The notes under the pieces were generated by a model that saw nothing but the letters and a program-made list of their open reading frames with translations, had not been told where the DNA came from and made no database searches. 9,154 bases of DNA from Paracoccaceae bacterium. GTDB lineage: Bacteria > Pseudomonadota > Alphaproteobacteria > Rhodobacterales > Rhodobacteraceae. The stretch covers positions 1 to 9,154 of the forward strand of contig JAOUMG010000041.1 in assembly GCA_029881635.1 (NCBI GenBank), read 5' to 3'. Positions 1 through 6,709 of this stretch are shown piece by piece (the first letter of the stretch is position 1; each line of letters starts with the position of its first letter). The translations under genes and the position numbers were made by a program.

Positions 1-632
1 TAAAGCACACCTGCGGCGAGGAAAAAGGTGAAATAGGCACGGGTTGAGGCAGCGGCCTGCCGGGTTTCCAGGGTCAGTTCGTTGAATCCGACCACGGCCA
101 GCAGTGCCGTATCCTTGGTGGCGATCAGCCACAGATTGGCAAGGCCCGGAATGGCAAAAGACATCATCGCCGGTATCGTCACGCGGCGCATCATCATCAG
201 CGGCGGCATGCCAAAGGCGCGCGCGGCTTCGATCTGGCCCGCCGGCACCGCCTTGATGGCACCGCGAAGGATCTCGGTCGCATAAGCGCCCTGAACGATC
301 CCCAGAACCCAGATCCCGGCCGCCACACCGCTGATTTCGACACGCCCGTAACCCAGCGCCTTTGAGGCCTGATTGATCAGGTCGCTGCCCACGTAATAAA
401 GGATCAGGATCAGCACCAGCTCCGGCACCGCCCGCACCACGGTCGTATAGACCGCCAGCAGATCACGCGTAACCGGGCCACCGTAAAGCTTGCCATAAGC
501 GCCAAACAGACCGATCAAAAGACCGAAAGCAAAGGCTCCGACGGCGATTTCCAGCGAATGCGCCAACCCGCGCAAAAGGTTCCCCCCCCAACCGGGAGGG
601 GACAGGGCCAGAAGTTCCAGCACTTGTTCCAA
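1..632 (-). CDS. Amino-acid ABC transporter permease (HisM/HisQ type), 3' end outside window
   Basis: Inner-membrane permease of a polar amino-acid importer. The 210 visible residues have hydrophobic stretches near residues 20-45, 60-82, 100-122 and 150-180. The cytoplasmic EAA loop that contacts the ATPase has E135-A136-A137 and G141, preceded by the typical GAYATEILRGAI segment. Family members are usually about 230-240 residues, so only the last 20-30 should be missing beyond base 1. The start is a TTG at 632-630, seven bases after the binding-protein stop and in the same reading frame; a GTG at 623 is the alternative. No ATG lies close by and there is no clear Shine-Dalgarno, so translation is probably coupled to the upstream gene. 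A run of eight G (coding strand, 582-589) lies in codons 15-17. The frame is intact. Substrate is inferred only from the neighbouring arginine enzymes. Confidence 0.88.
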   Translation of the reverse strand, partial: MEQVLELLALSPPGWGGNLLRGLAHSLEIAVGAFAFGLLIGLFGAYGKLYGGPVTRDLLAVYTTVVRAVPELVLILILYYVGSDLINQASKALGYGRVEISGVAAGIWVLGIVQGAYATEILRGAIKAVPAGQIEAARAFGMPPLMMMRRVTIPAMMSFAIPGLANLWLIATKDTALLAVVGFNELTLETRQAAASTRAYFTFFLAAGVL

Positions 633-638
633 GCTGGA

Positions 639-1412
639 TCAACCGCCGTAGATGCTGGTGCTGAAATAGCCTGCGGTGATCTTTTCATAGGTCCCGTCAG
701 CCAGAATCGCGGCAATGCCGGCATTCAGCTTTTCGCGCAGTGCATCGTCACCCTTGCGCACACCGGCACCAACGCCAAGCCCCAGAATCGAGGTGTCATT
801 GGCAACAGCGCCTTTGATTTCGCAGCAGGCACCTGCATCGGAATTCACAAAATCTGCCATCGCGATCGCATCAGCCTGTGTGGCGTCGATACGGCCCGCG
901 GCAAGATCCTGGTTGATTTCGTCCTGGGTCTGATAGACGCGGATTTCGGCGGCATCGGTGAAATACTTTTGGGCATAGGCTTGATGTATCGTTGATCCCT
1001 GAACACCGAGGATCTTTCCAGCCAGCGATTCCGGCGTGGCAGCGATATCCATCGACTTGTCAGCGACGATCACTGTTGGCGTGTCATAATACTTGTCGGA
1101 AAAATCGATTGTCTTCATCCGCTCTTCGGTGATCGACATGGACGCCATGATCGCATCGATCTGGCTGCCGGTCAGCGACGGGATGATCCCGTCCCAGGCC
1201 ACTGGCGTGATCACGCAGTCCAATTCGGCCGCTGCACAGACAGCATTGATGACTTCGACTTCCCAGCCAACCCAGTTGCCCGCCGCGTCAAGCGAGGCAA
1301 AGGGCGGATAGGGTTCTGCGGCGATGCCGATCTTGACTTCCTGGGCGGCAGCGGCGCCAGCCGTCAGTGACAGGGCCGTCAGCCCTGCGGCCAATAGTGA
1401 CGTGATTTTCAT
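639..1412 (-). CDS. Periplasmic amino-acid-binding protein, solute-binding family 3
   Basis: Substrate-capturing component of the ABC importer, 257 residues as is usual for the HisJ/LAO/ArtJ group. It has a Sec signal peptide (MKITSLLAAGL..., small-residue stretch ending AGAAAA, cleavage probably after A23). Ligand-site features known from HisJ/LAO-type proteins appear in order: EPYPPF (33-38), GWEVEV (49-54), an aromatic at W73, SMSITEER (91-98) with R98 as the likely alpha-carboxylate arginine, GVQGST (136-141), and D181 in the DATQAD segment as the likely alpha-amino contact. C59 and C66 match the disulfide pair of HisJ. The ATG at 1412 has GGGAG six to seven bases upstream. The gene lies 28 bases after the ATPase and is followed directly by the permease. 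A cationic amino acid such as arginine or methylarginine is the likely ligand, from context and family, not from a proven signature. Confidence 0.92.
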   Translation of the reverse strand: MKITSLLAAGLTALSLTAGAAAAQEVKIGIAAEPYPPFASLDAAGNWVGWEVEVINAVCAAAELDCVITPVAWDGIIPSLTGSQIDAIMASMSITEERMKTIDFSDKYYDTPTVIVADKSMDIAATPESLAGKILGVQGSTIHQAYAQKYFTDAAEIRVYQTQDEINQDLAAGRIDATQADAIAMADFVNSDAGACCEIKGAVANDTSILGLGVGAGVRKGDDALREKLNAGIAAILADGTYEKITAGYFSTSIYGG

Positions 1413-1440
1413 GGTCTTCTCCCGTTTGGTTTTTCCGTCT

Positions 1441-2241
1441 TCAGTTGACGGATTTCAGAAATTGTTTCAGCCGGTCGGATTTCGGTGCGCCGAAAACGTC
1501 TTCGGGTGGCCCCTCTTCCTCGATCCGCCCCTCGCTGAGGTAGATGACGTGGTTCGATACTTCGCGCGCGAACTTCATCTCATGCGTGACAAGGATCATG
1601 GTGCGCCCTTCGGCAGCCAGGTCGCGGATCACGGTCAGCACTTCGCCGACCAGTTCCGGGTCCAGTGCGCTGGTCGGTTCGTCGAAAAGCATGACACTCG
1701 GGTCAATGGCCAGCGCCCGCGCAATGGCCGCGCGCTGCTGCTGGCCGCCGGACAGAAAGGAAGGGTAGGTCGCGGCCTTTTCAGCCAGCCCAACGCGGGT
1801 CAGAAGCGCCATGGCCTTTTCCGTCGCTTCGGTCTTGGGCACGCCCAGCACATGCACCGGCACTTCGATGATGTTTTCCAGCAGCGTGCGGTGTGTCCAG
1901 AGGTTGAAGGCCTGAAACACCATGCCCAGGCGGGTGCGGACCTTTTCGATTTGCTTGCGGCTGGCTGGTGACCCATCGGGTTTCATGGCGATTTCTTCGC
2001 CGCCGATGACAATCTTGCCCGATGTCGGCGTTTCCAGAAAATTGATGCAGCGCAGGCAGGTCGATTTGCCCGACCCCGATCCACCGATGATCGCCACCAC
2101 GTCGCCTTTGTGGGCGGTCAGGGAAACACCCTTCAACACCTCAAGGTCGCCGAATGACTTGTGCAGGTTTTCCACGCGGATCGCCTCCACCTGCACAGCA
2201 GGATCGTGGGCTTTTGGGGGAATCGCTGCTTGTGTAACCAT
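1441..2241 (-). CDS. Amino-acid ABC transporter ATP-binding protein (HisP/GlnQ type)
   Basis: Cytoplasmic ATPase driving the importer, 266 residues. All nucleotide-binding motifs are present and canonical: Walker [10 protein letters not shown] (53-61), Q-loop Q110 in VFQAFNLW, signature LSGGQQQR (163-170), Walker B VMLFDEP (183-189) with catalytic E188, D-loop SALD (191-194) and switch H220 in [22 protein letters not shown] and [12 protein letters not shown] are typical of the polar amino-acid (PAAT) subfamily. The N-terminal 18 or so residues before the ABC fold are a short variable extension. The ATG at 2241 is supported by GGAGAG five bases upstream. As first gene of the minus-strand operon it is probably transcribed from the divergent region at 2242-2326, so transport and catabolism would share control. 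The exact substrate cannot be read from an ATPase. Confidence 0.93.
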   Translation of the reverse strand: MVTQAAIPPKAHDPAVQVEAIRVENLHKSFGDLEVLKGVSLTAHKGDVVAIIGGSGSGKSTCLRCINFLETPTSGKIVIGGEEIAMKPDGSPASRKQIEKVRTRLGMVFQAFNLWTHRTLLENIIEVPVHVLGVPKTEATEKAMALLTRVGLAEKAATYPSFLSGGQQQRAAIARALAIDPSVMLFDEPTSALDPELVGEVLTVIRDLAAEGRTMILVTHEMKFAREVSNHVIYLSEGRIEEEGPPEDVFGAPKSDRLKQFLKSVN

Positions 2242-2251
2242 CAGGTCTCTC

Positions 2252-2285
2252 CGGGGATTCGGGTTGCATTAATCCCGAATCTCCG
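2252..2285. promoter_or_regulatory. Inverted repeat 1 in the divergent intergenic region, operator candidate
   Basis: Two 12-base arms, CGGGGATTCGGG at 2252-2263 and CCCGAATCTCCG at 2274-2285, are reverse complements with one mismatch, and the inner 8 bases match perfectly. The 10-base spacer is TTGCATTAAT. It lies just upstream of the ATPase ribosome-binding site (GGAGAG) on the minus strand. It could be an operator for the BetI-like regulator, or an mRNA hairpin in the transporter leader. The symmetry is directly visible; the function is inferred. Confidence 0.5.
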
Positions 2286-2305
2286 TAATTATGCAAGTGT
2301 ATAAT
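2264..2305. promoter_or_regulatory. Candidate face-to-face promoters for transporter (-) and catabolic (+) operons
   Basis: On the plus strand, TTGCAT (2264-2269) is followed after 16 bases by TAATTA (2286-2291); a perfect TATAAT at 2300-2305 is an alternative -10 without a good -35. On the minus strand, TTGCAT (2296-2291) is followed after 17 bases by ATTAAT (2273-2268). The two would overlap inside the same 40 bases and share both inverted repeats, so one regulator could govern both directions. The -10 boxes are weak matches and the assignment is tentative. Confidence 0.35.
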
Positions 2306-2308
2306 TAC
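2285..2308. promoter_or_regulatory. Inverted repeat 2, AT-rich operator candidate for the BetI-like regulator
   Basis: GTAATTAT (2285-2292) and ATAATTAC (2301-2308) are perfect 8-base inverted arms around the spacer GCAAGTGT. The 24-base span and AT-rich arms suit a TetR-family dimer site. It contains the only consensus TATAAT on the plus strand here (2300-2305), so a bound repressor would cover the presumed promoter of the regulator-aruHI-DDAH operon. It sits 18 bases before the regulator ATG. The symmetry is seen; binding is inferred. Confidence 0.55.
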
Positions 2309-2326
2309 TAACGTGGGTTGCCCGCC

Positions 2327-2971
2327 ATGTCGACGTCGCGCCGATCCTTTACACGTGAACCCCCCGAGCAGCGCAAAGAGGCGCTGATCACCGCGACGTT
2401 GACGCTGATGGCCGAGGCAGGGCCGGCTGCCGCGACGGTGCGCGCCATCGCCGACAAGGCGGGCATTTCGCAAGGCATGATCCGGCATTATTTCTCAACC
2501 AAGGAAGAGCTGATCGTTGCGGCCTATGAACACCATATGCAGGCAATGACCGAGGCGACCGCAGCACAAGGCAGCCAGACCGGAACCGCCGCCGATCGCC
2601 TTGAAAACTTCGTCATTGCCTCGCTGACACCGCCGGTGGTCGATCCAAGCGCCATGGCGCTCTGGGCGGGGTTTATCCATATGATCCGCCGCGACGCTGC
2701 CATGCGCGACACCCACAGACGCACCTATTACAATTTTCGCGACCGGCTTGAGGCGCTGATTGGCGCTGCCCTCCGCGAAGCAGGCCAGATCGCCCCGCCT
2801 GCGAAGGTCCGACGCCATGCCATTGCCTGCAATGCCGTCATCGACGGGCTCTGGCTGGAAGGCGGCGCCTTGCCCGACGCATTCGACGAAGGTGAACTGG
2901 CCGAGATCGGGCTCACCTCAATTGCCGCCATCATCGGTCTGGAATTCCACAAAAAGGAACGCGCGTTATGA
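2327..2971 (+). CDS. TetR-family regulator, BetI-like
   Basis: DNA-binding regulator of 214 residues. The N-terminal TetR domain spans about residues 16-62, with the helix-turn-helix TVRAIADKAGISQGMIRHYF (37-56) followed by the usual TKEEL turn. The effector domain has WAGF and GLWLEGG segments like the BetI-type C-terminal domain. BetI-type proteins normally repress a neighbouring catabolic operon until a ligand binds; here the ligand may be an arginine derivative, which is inference. ATG at 2327 is chosen as the first ATG, giving the N-terminus MSTSRRSFTREPPEQR. A TTG at 2318 is in frame and would add three residues. Neither has a strong ribosome-binding site, so the message may have a very short leader. 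The stop overlaps the aminotransferase start (ATGA, 2968-2971), so regulator and enzymes are co-translated. It is not the betaine regulator itself, since no bet genes are near. Confidence 0.88.
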   Translation: MSTSRRSFTREPPEQRKEALITATLTLMAEAGPAAATVRAIADKAGISQGMIRHYFSTKEELIVAAYEHHMQAMTEATAAQGSQTGTAADRLENFVIASLTPPVVDPSAMALWAGFIHMIRRDAAMRDTHRRTYYNFRDRLEALIGAALREAGQIAPPAKVRRHAIACNAVIDGLWLEGGALPDAFDEGELAEIGLTSIAAIIGLEFHKKERAL

Positions 2972-4161
2972 AATATGCAAGTATAGTTGACCGGTTGGCA
3001 GGTTTGGGCGGTGCCAAATGGGAGCTTCATATTCGCGCCGGCGAACTTGCAGCCCAGGGCCGCGACATCATCAATCTGACCATCGGCAACCCTGACGTGC
3101 CGACCCCGCCCGATCTGATCGACACAGCCGCCGCCGCCATGCGGGCGGGCCGTACCGCCTATTCGGACGGGCGGGGCGAGGCGAACCTGCGCGCAGCCCT
3201 TGCGGCCCGCTACACCGCTCGAGTCGGGCGGCCCATCGGAACCGATCAGTTCCTGTGCCTGCCCGGCACCCAGACCGCGCTTTACACCGTGCTGACCGGC
3301 CTCACGGAAACCGGCGACGAGGTGCTGGTCGGTGATCCGATGTATGCCACTTATGAAGGTGTCATTGCCGCCAGTGGCGCCAAGGTGGTGCCGGTGCCCT
3401 TGCGTCCGGAAAACGGGTTCCGCATCAATGCCCGCGACATTGCTGCGCGGATCACCCCGCAAAGCAGCGCCATTCTACTCAATACACCTCACAACCCCAC
3501 CGGGGCGGTTCTCACACCGCAAGACATTGCCCAGATCGGTGCGCTGGCGGTCAGGCATGACCTCTGGCTGATCGTTGACGAGGTCTATGAGGAACTGGTT
3601 TTCGACGGTGTCACCTTCACCTCGCCGCTCGCCAATCCTGATCTGGCCGACCGGGTTGTGGTTCTGTCGTCGATCTCCAAATCCCATGCCGCGCCCGGCT
3701 TTCGCAGCGGCTGGTGCGTTGGCTCTGCCGCATTTACCGCAAGGCTTCTGCCGCTTTCCGAAACGCTGCTTTTCGGCAATCAGCCCTTCATCGCCGATAT
3801 GACCGCCAAAGCTGTCGCCACGTCGTCGGCAACGGCCAAGGGCATGACGGGCCGTTTTGCCGCCCGTGCCGACTTGTTGGAGCGCAAGCTGTCAAACGCG
3901 GGCGGGCTGCAGGTCCACAAACCCGATGCCGGCATGTTCGCGCTGATCAACATCTCTGCCACAGGTCTGGATGACCACAGCTACGCGCTGGACCTTCTGG
4001 AACGCCACAGCGTCGCCGTCATGCCCGGCACATCGTTTGGCAGCTCGCTTGCGGGCTGGGTTCGGGTGGCCTTGACGGTGGATGATGACCGGCTGGAACG
4101 CGCCTGTGACCGCATCGTCGCCCATGCCAACTCTTTCGAAAAAGTCGGGATCGCATCATGA
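2968..4161 (+). CDS. aruH: Arginine:pyruvate transaminase-like PLP aminotransferase (AruH-like)
   Basis: Fold-type I (class I/II) aminotransferase of 397 residues. Key positions are present: G40-N41-P42 near the substrate entry, Y126 in DPMYATYEG, N176 in HNPTG, D204-x-x-Y207 in VDEVYEE, the PLP Schiff-base lysine K238 in SSISKSH, R246 for the cofactor phosphate, and R366 in WVRVAL for the substrate carboxylate. Segments such as MYATYEGVIAASGAKVVPVP, RPENGFRI and LLERHSVAVMPG closely resemble Pseudomonas aeruginosa AruH as I remember it. AruH transfers the alpha-amino group of arginine to pyruvate, giving 5-guanidino-2-oxopentanoate and alanine. The next gene encodes the enzyme that consumes this product, which supports the call. 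The ATG overlaps the regulator stop, and the TGA overlaps the decarboxylase ATG. A related aspartate/alanine-type aminotransferase cannot be excluded from sequence alone; citrulline or methylarginine could also be substrates. Confidence 0.8.
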   Translation: MKYASIVDRLAGLGGAKWELHIRAGELAAQGRDIINLTIGNPDVPTPPDLIDTAAAAMRAGRTAYSDGRGEANLRAALAARYTARVGRPIGTDQFLCLPGTQTALYTVLTGLTETGDEVLVGDPMYATYEGVIAASGAKVVPVPLRPENGFRINARDIAARITPQSSAILLNTPHNPTGAVLTPQDIAQIGALAVRHDLWLIVDEVYEELVFDGVTFTSPLANPDLADRVVVLSSISKSHAAPGFRSGWCVGSAAFTARLLPLSETLLFGNQPFIADMTAKAVATSSATAKGMTGRFAARADLLERKLSNAGGLQVHKPDAGMFALINISATGLDDHSYALDLLERHSVAVMPGTSFGSSLAGWVRVALTVDDDRLERACDRIVAHANSFEKVGIAS

Positions 4162-5744
4162 CAACCATCGGCGAAGCACTAGTTCATCAGCTCAAGGCCT
4201 TGGGCGTCGATACCGTATTTGGCATCCCCGGCGTCCATACCGTGGAACTTTACCGCGGGCTGACCGGATCGGGCATCCGCCATGTCACACCGCGCCACGA
4301 ACAGGGTGCAGGCTTCATGGCCGACGGCTATGCGCGGGTTTCGGGCAGGCCCGGTGTCGCCTTCGTGATCACAGGGCCGGGGCTGACCAATATGCTCACC
4401 CCGATGGCGCAGGCGCGCGCCGATTCCAGCCCCATGCTGGTACTGTCGGGTGTGAATGCGATGCCCACGCTCGGCAAGGGATTGGGCCACCTGCACGAAC
4501 TTCCCGATCAGCGGGCGCTCAGCGCCCTCGTGTCCCTTTCGGCAACGCGCATCGAAGGCCCCGGCGATCTTGTCCCCGCACTTGATGCCGCCTTTGACGG
4601 CTTTGCCGCCGGGCGCCCCGGACCCCGACACATCGAAATTCCGACCGATGTGATGGTCATGGCCGGACCGAATGCCACGGTCTCACCCGATCGGCCCGCC
4701 CTGCCGCGCGCCGATGCCGGTGCGATTTCCTGTGCGGCAGACCTGCTGGCGCGGGCCAGAACCCCGGTCATTCTTGCCGGTGGCGGCGCGAAATTTGCCG
4801 CTCCCGCGCTGATTGCCATGGCCGAACGTCTGGGCGCGCCGGTGGTCCAGACAACCAATGCCCGCGGCGTGATGTTCGCCCATCCGCTTGGCGTACCGGC
4901 CAGCCCCAGCATGTCGGCTGTGCGCGATCTCATTCGCAACGCCGATGTCGTGCTGGCCGTCGGCACCGAATTTGGCCCGACAGAATATGACATGTACTCA
5001 AACGGCGACTTTCCTTGGCCCGAAACGCTCATCCGTATCGACATATGCCCCCAACAGCTTGCCCGGCGCCCGGCAACTGTGGCCCTGACCGGCGATGCGG
5101 CGGCAACGCTTGCCGATCTGCGCGCAGCTTTGCCCGAAACCTCTGGTCCGGGCCGCAACGGGGCTGAAAGCGCTGCCATGACCCGTGCCGCTGCTCTGGC
5201 CGAACTCAGCCCCGACATGCGGCTCCAGGTCGATATCCTGGACGCCATGCGCGATACGGTTCCCGGCGCCATCATGGTCGGGGATTCGACACAAGTGACC
5301 TATGGCGGCGATCTTTACTATGACCACGACCGCCCGGCGGGCTGGTTCAATGCGGCCACCGGCTACGGTGCCCTGGGTTTTGCCATTCCCGCTGCCATTG
5401 GCGCGGCGCTTGCCGCACCCGGCGCCCGGGTACTGTGCCTGACCGGGGACGGTGGCGCGCAGTTCACCTTGCCCGAACTGATGGTGGCGGTGGACGAAAA
5501 ACTGCCCATCACCTTCATGATCTGGAACAATTCCGGCTATCAGGAAATTGCAACCTCCATGGCGGCGGTGGGCGTGCCGGTTCTGGGCTGCGATCCGACC
5601 CCGCCCAATTTCGCTGACATCGCCCGCGCCTGCGGTATGCCGCATCTCGGATGCGCCATGACGCCAGCTGCCGTGGCCAAGGCCCTCAGCGACCTTGTTC
5701 CAACAGACGGCCCCGTGATGATCGAGATCGACGCCCGCCTTTAA
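4158..5744 (+). CDS. aruI: 5-guanidino-2-oxopentanoate (2-ketoarginine) decarboxylase, ThDP-dependent (AruI-like)
   Basis: Thiamine-diphosphate enzyme of the acetolactate-synthase/pyruvate-decarboxylase superfamily, 528 residues. The N-terminal PYR domain (about 1-165) carries the catalytic glutamate E48 in RHEQGAGFMADGYAR. The middle TPP_enzyme_M domain spans about 190-325 and the C-terminal PP domain about 370-525. The Mg/ThDP motif is GDGG (430-433) through N457-N458. The start region VDTVFGIPGVHTVELYRGL and the SGIRHV segment match P. aeruginosa AruI, as I remember it, far better than biosynthetic acetolactate synthase. AruI decarboxylates 2-ketoarginine to 4-guanidinobutanal. Partnership with the transaminase through a 4-base ATGA overlap fits consecutive steps of the arginine transaminase pathway. 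No ilvH-type regulatory subunit gene is adjacent, which argues against branched-chain biosynthesis. Confidence 0.85.
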   Translation: MTTIGEALVHQLKALGVDTVFGIPGVHTVELYRGLTGSGIRHVTPRHEQGAGFMADGYARVSGRPGVAFVITGPGLTNMLTPMAQARADSSPMLVLSGVNAMPTLGKGLGHLHELPDQRALSALVSLSATRIEGPGDLVPALDAAFDGFAAGRPGPRHIEIPTDVMVMAGPNATVSPDRPALPRADAGAISCAADLLARARTPVILAGGGAKFAAPALIAMAERLGAPVVQTTNARGVMFAHPLGVPASPSMSAVRDLIRNADVVLAVGTEFGPTEYDMYSNGDFPWPETLIRIDICPQQLARRPATVALTGDAAATLADLRAALPETSGPGRNGAESAAMTRAAALAELSPDMRLQVDILDAMRDTVPGAIMVGDSTQVTYGGDLYYDHDRPAGWFNAATGYGALGFAIPAAIGAALAAPGARVLCLTGDGGAQFTLPELMVAVDEKLPITFMIWNNSGYQEIATSMAAVGVPVLGCDPTPPNFADIARACGMPHLGCAMTPAAVAKALSDLVPTDGPVMIEIDARL

Positions 5745-5763
5745 CCTGAAACGGACCGACCAG

Positions 5764-6546
5764 ATGACCAATCCCAGCTACGAATTCACCCGCGCCGTGA
5801 CCCGCCGCCCGGGGCAAAGCATCACCGGCGGTCTGCGCGCCGAAGACATCGGCACCCCCGATCTGACCGTGATGCTGGCCCATCACGCGGCTTATGTCGC
5901 CACGCTGAAGCAAACCGGTGCCGAGGTCACGGAACTGCCGCCGCTGGAGGATTATCCCGACGCGGTTTTTGTTGAAGATACGGCTCTGTGCCTGCCGAAA
6001 GGCGCCATTCTGATGCGCCCCGGCGCGCCCTCGCGCATGGGTGAAGTGGCCCGTATGGCCCCGACCCTGCGCGCGCTTTATGACGATATCCGCGAAATCA
6101 GCGGCCCCGGCCATATCGAGGGCGGTGACATCCTGACCACCGCCCGCGAAGTGCTGGTGGGGCGTTCCGCGCGCACCGATGCGGCTGGTGTTGCAGAGTT
6201 GAAGGTGATCCTCGACGATTGGGACTATACGCTTCGCGAGGTGGAAACACCGCCCGGTGTGTTGCATTTCAAAACCGATTGTTCGCTGCTGGACGGCGAT
6301 ACCATCCTGTCGACTAGGCGCCTTGATGCGTCGGGCTGTTTCAAGGGCTACCGCGTGATCCACACCGCTGACGGCGAAGAGGCCGCCGCCAATGCCATCC
6401 GCTTCAATCAATTCGTGCTGATGGCTGCGGGTTTTCCGAAAACCGCCGAGACTTTGCGGAAATCCGGCTTCGATGTCCGCGAAATCGGCAACAGCGAATG
6501 CGCCAAGCTCGATGGCGGCATGTCCTGCCTGTCACTGAGGTTCTGA
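5764..6546 (+). CDS. N(G),N(G)-dimethylarginine dimethylaminohydrolase (DDAH) family
   Basis: Pentein-fold hydrolase of 260 residues; bacterial DDAH is about 254. The Cys-His-Glu catalytic set is in place: E119 in GHIEGGD, H168 in LHFKT, and C255 in the C-terminal DGGMSCLSLRF, which is nearly the ending of P. aeruginosa DDAH. Residues that bind substrate in that enzyme are also kept, as I align them: L24, D66 and E71-D72 in YPDAVFVED, R91 in APSR, and R137 in SART. DDAH hydrolyses asymmetric dimethylarginine or monomethylarginine to citrulline and dimethylamine or methylamine. It lacks the longer length and the arginine-deiminase pattern of ArcA. It starts 19 bases after aruI, behind a weak ribosome-binding site, and is the last gene of the operon. 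It may instead act on another guanidino compound made by its neighbours; that is conjecture. Confidence 0.85.
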   Translation: MTNPSYEFTRAVTRRPGQSITGGLRAEDIGTPDLTVMLAHHAAYVATLKQTGAEVTELPPLEDYPDAVFVEDTALCLPKGAILMRPGAPSRMGEVARMAPTLRALYDDIREISGPGHIEGGDILTTAREVLVGRSARTDAAGVAELKVILDDWDYTLREVETPPGVLHFKTDCSLLDGDTILSTRRLDASGCFKGYRVIHTADGEEAAANAIRFNQFVLMAAGFPKTAETLRKSGFDVREIGNSECAKLDGGMSCLSLRF

Positions 6547-6576
6547 GCCAAAACCCACAGGTCCGCCGCTCTCTCT

Positions 6577-6659
6577 GCGCCCGATTGGCGCGCTTCCCTT
6601 CCCCCACTTGGTGAGGGGCTTTCCGGTCGAAGGTTCAGCCCCACCCCGTCGAACCGGAA
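6577..6659. repeat. Palindrome-rich convergent intergenic segment, possible terminator or REP-like element
   Basis: Between the convergent DDAH and LOG genes (6547-6709) three imperfect hairpins follow each other. GCGCC/GGCGC is at 6577-6591. CCCCCAC/GTG(A)GGGG is at 6601-6618. TTCCGGTCGA/TCGAACCGGAA, with one bulged base, is at 6621-6630 and 6649-6659. None has a convincing T-tract on either side, so they are weak intrinsic terminators at best. The clustered, strand-symmetric structure could instead be a dispersed intergenic palindrome. No gene is credible in this gap. Confidence 0.4.
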
Positions 6660-6709
6660 TCAAGGAGCGCTGGAAGCAGACATCGCCTGTCTTGCCGCTT
6701 GCACGGCTT

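Noticed and set aside
558..995. Plus-strand open frame of 145 codons over the binding-protein gene
   Set aside because: It lies wholly antisense to a well-supported binding protein, has no recognisable motif, and reflects the high GC content.
1324..1971. Plus-strand open frame of 215 codons over the binding-protein and ATPase genes
   Set aside because: Antisense to an ATPase with all ABC motifs. The translation is low-complexity and matches nothing I know.
2728..3462. Minus-strand open frame of 244 codons over the regulator and aminotransferase
   Set aside because: Antisense shadow of two clear genes, with no start signal or domain.
4158..5744. Biosynthetic acetolactate synthase large subunit (ilvB/ilvI)
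   Set aside because: No small-subunit gene follows, and the N-terminus (FGIPGVHTVELYRGL) and partner aminotransferase fit AruI better.
4508..5771. Two long minus-strand open frames opposite aruI
   Set aside because: Arg/Ala/Ser-rich or Gly/His-rich translations typical of antisense frames in GC-rich DNA; aruI has complete ThDP motifs.
5686..6411. Minus-strand open frame of 241 codons opposite the DDAH gene
   Set aside because: The DDAH frame has all catalytic residues; the antisense frame has no family signature.
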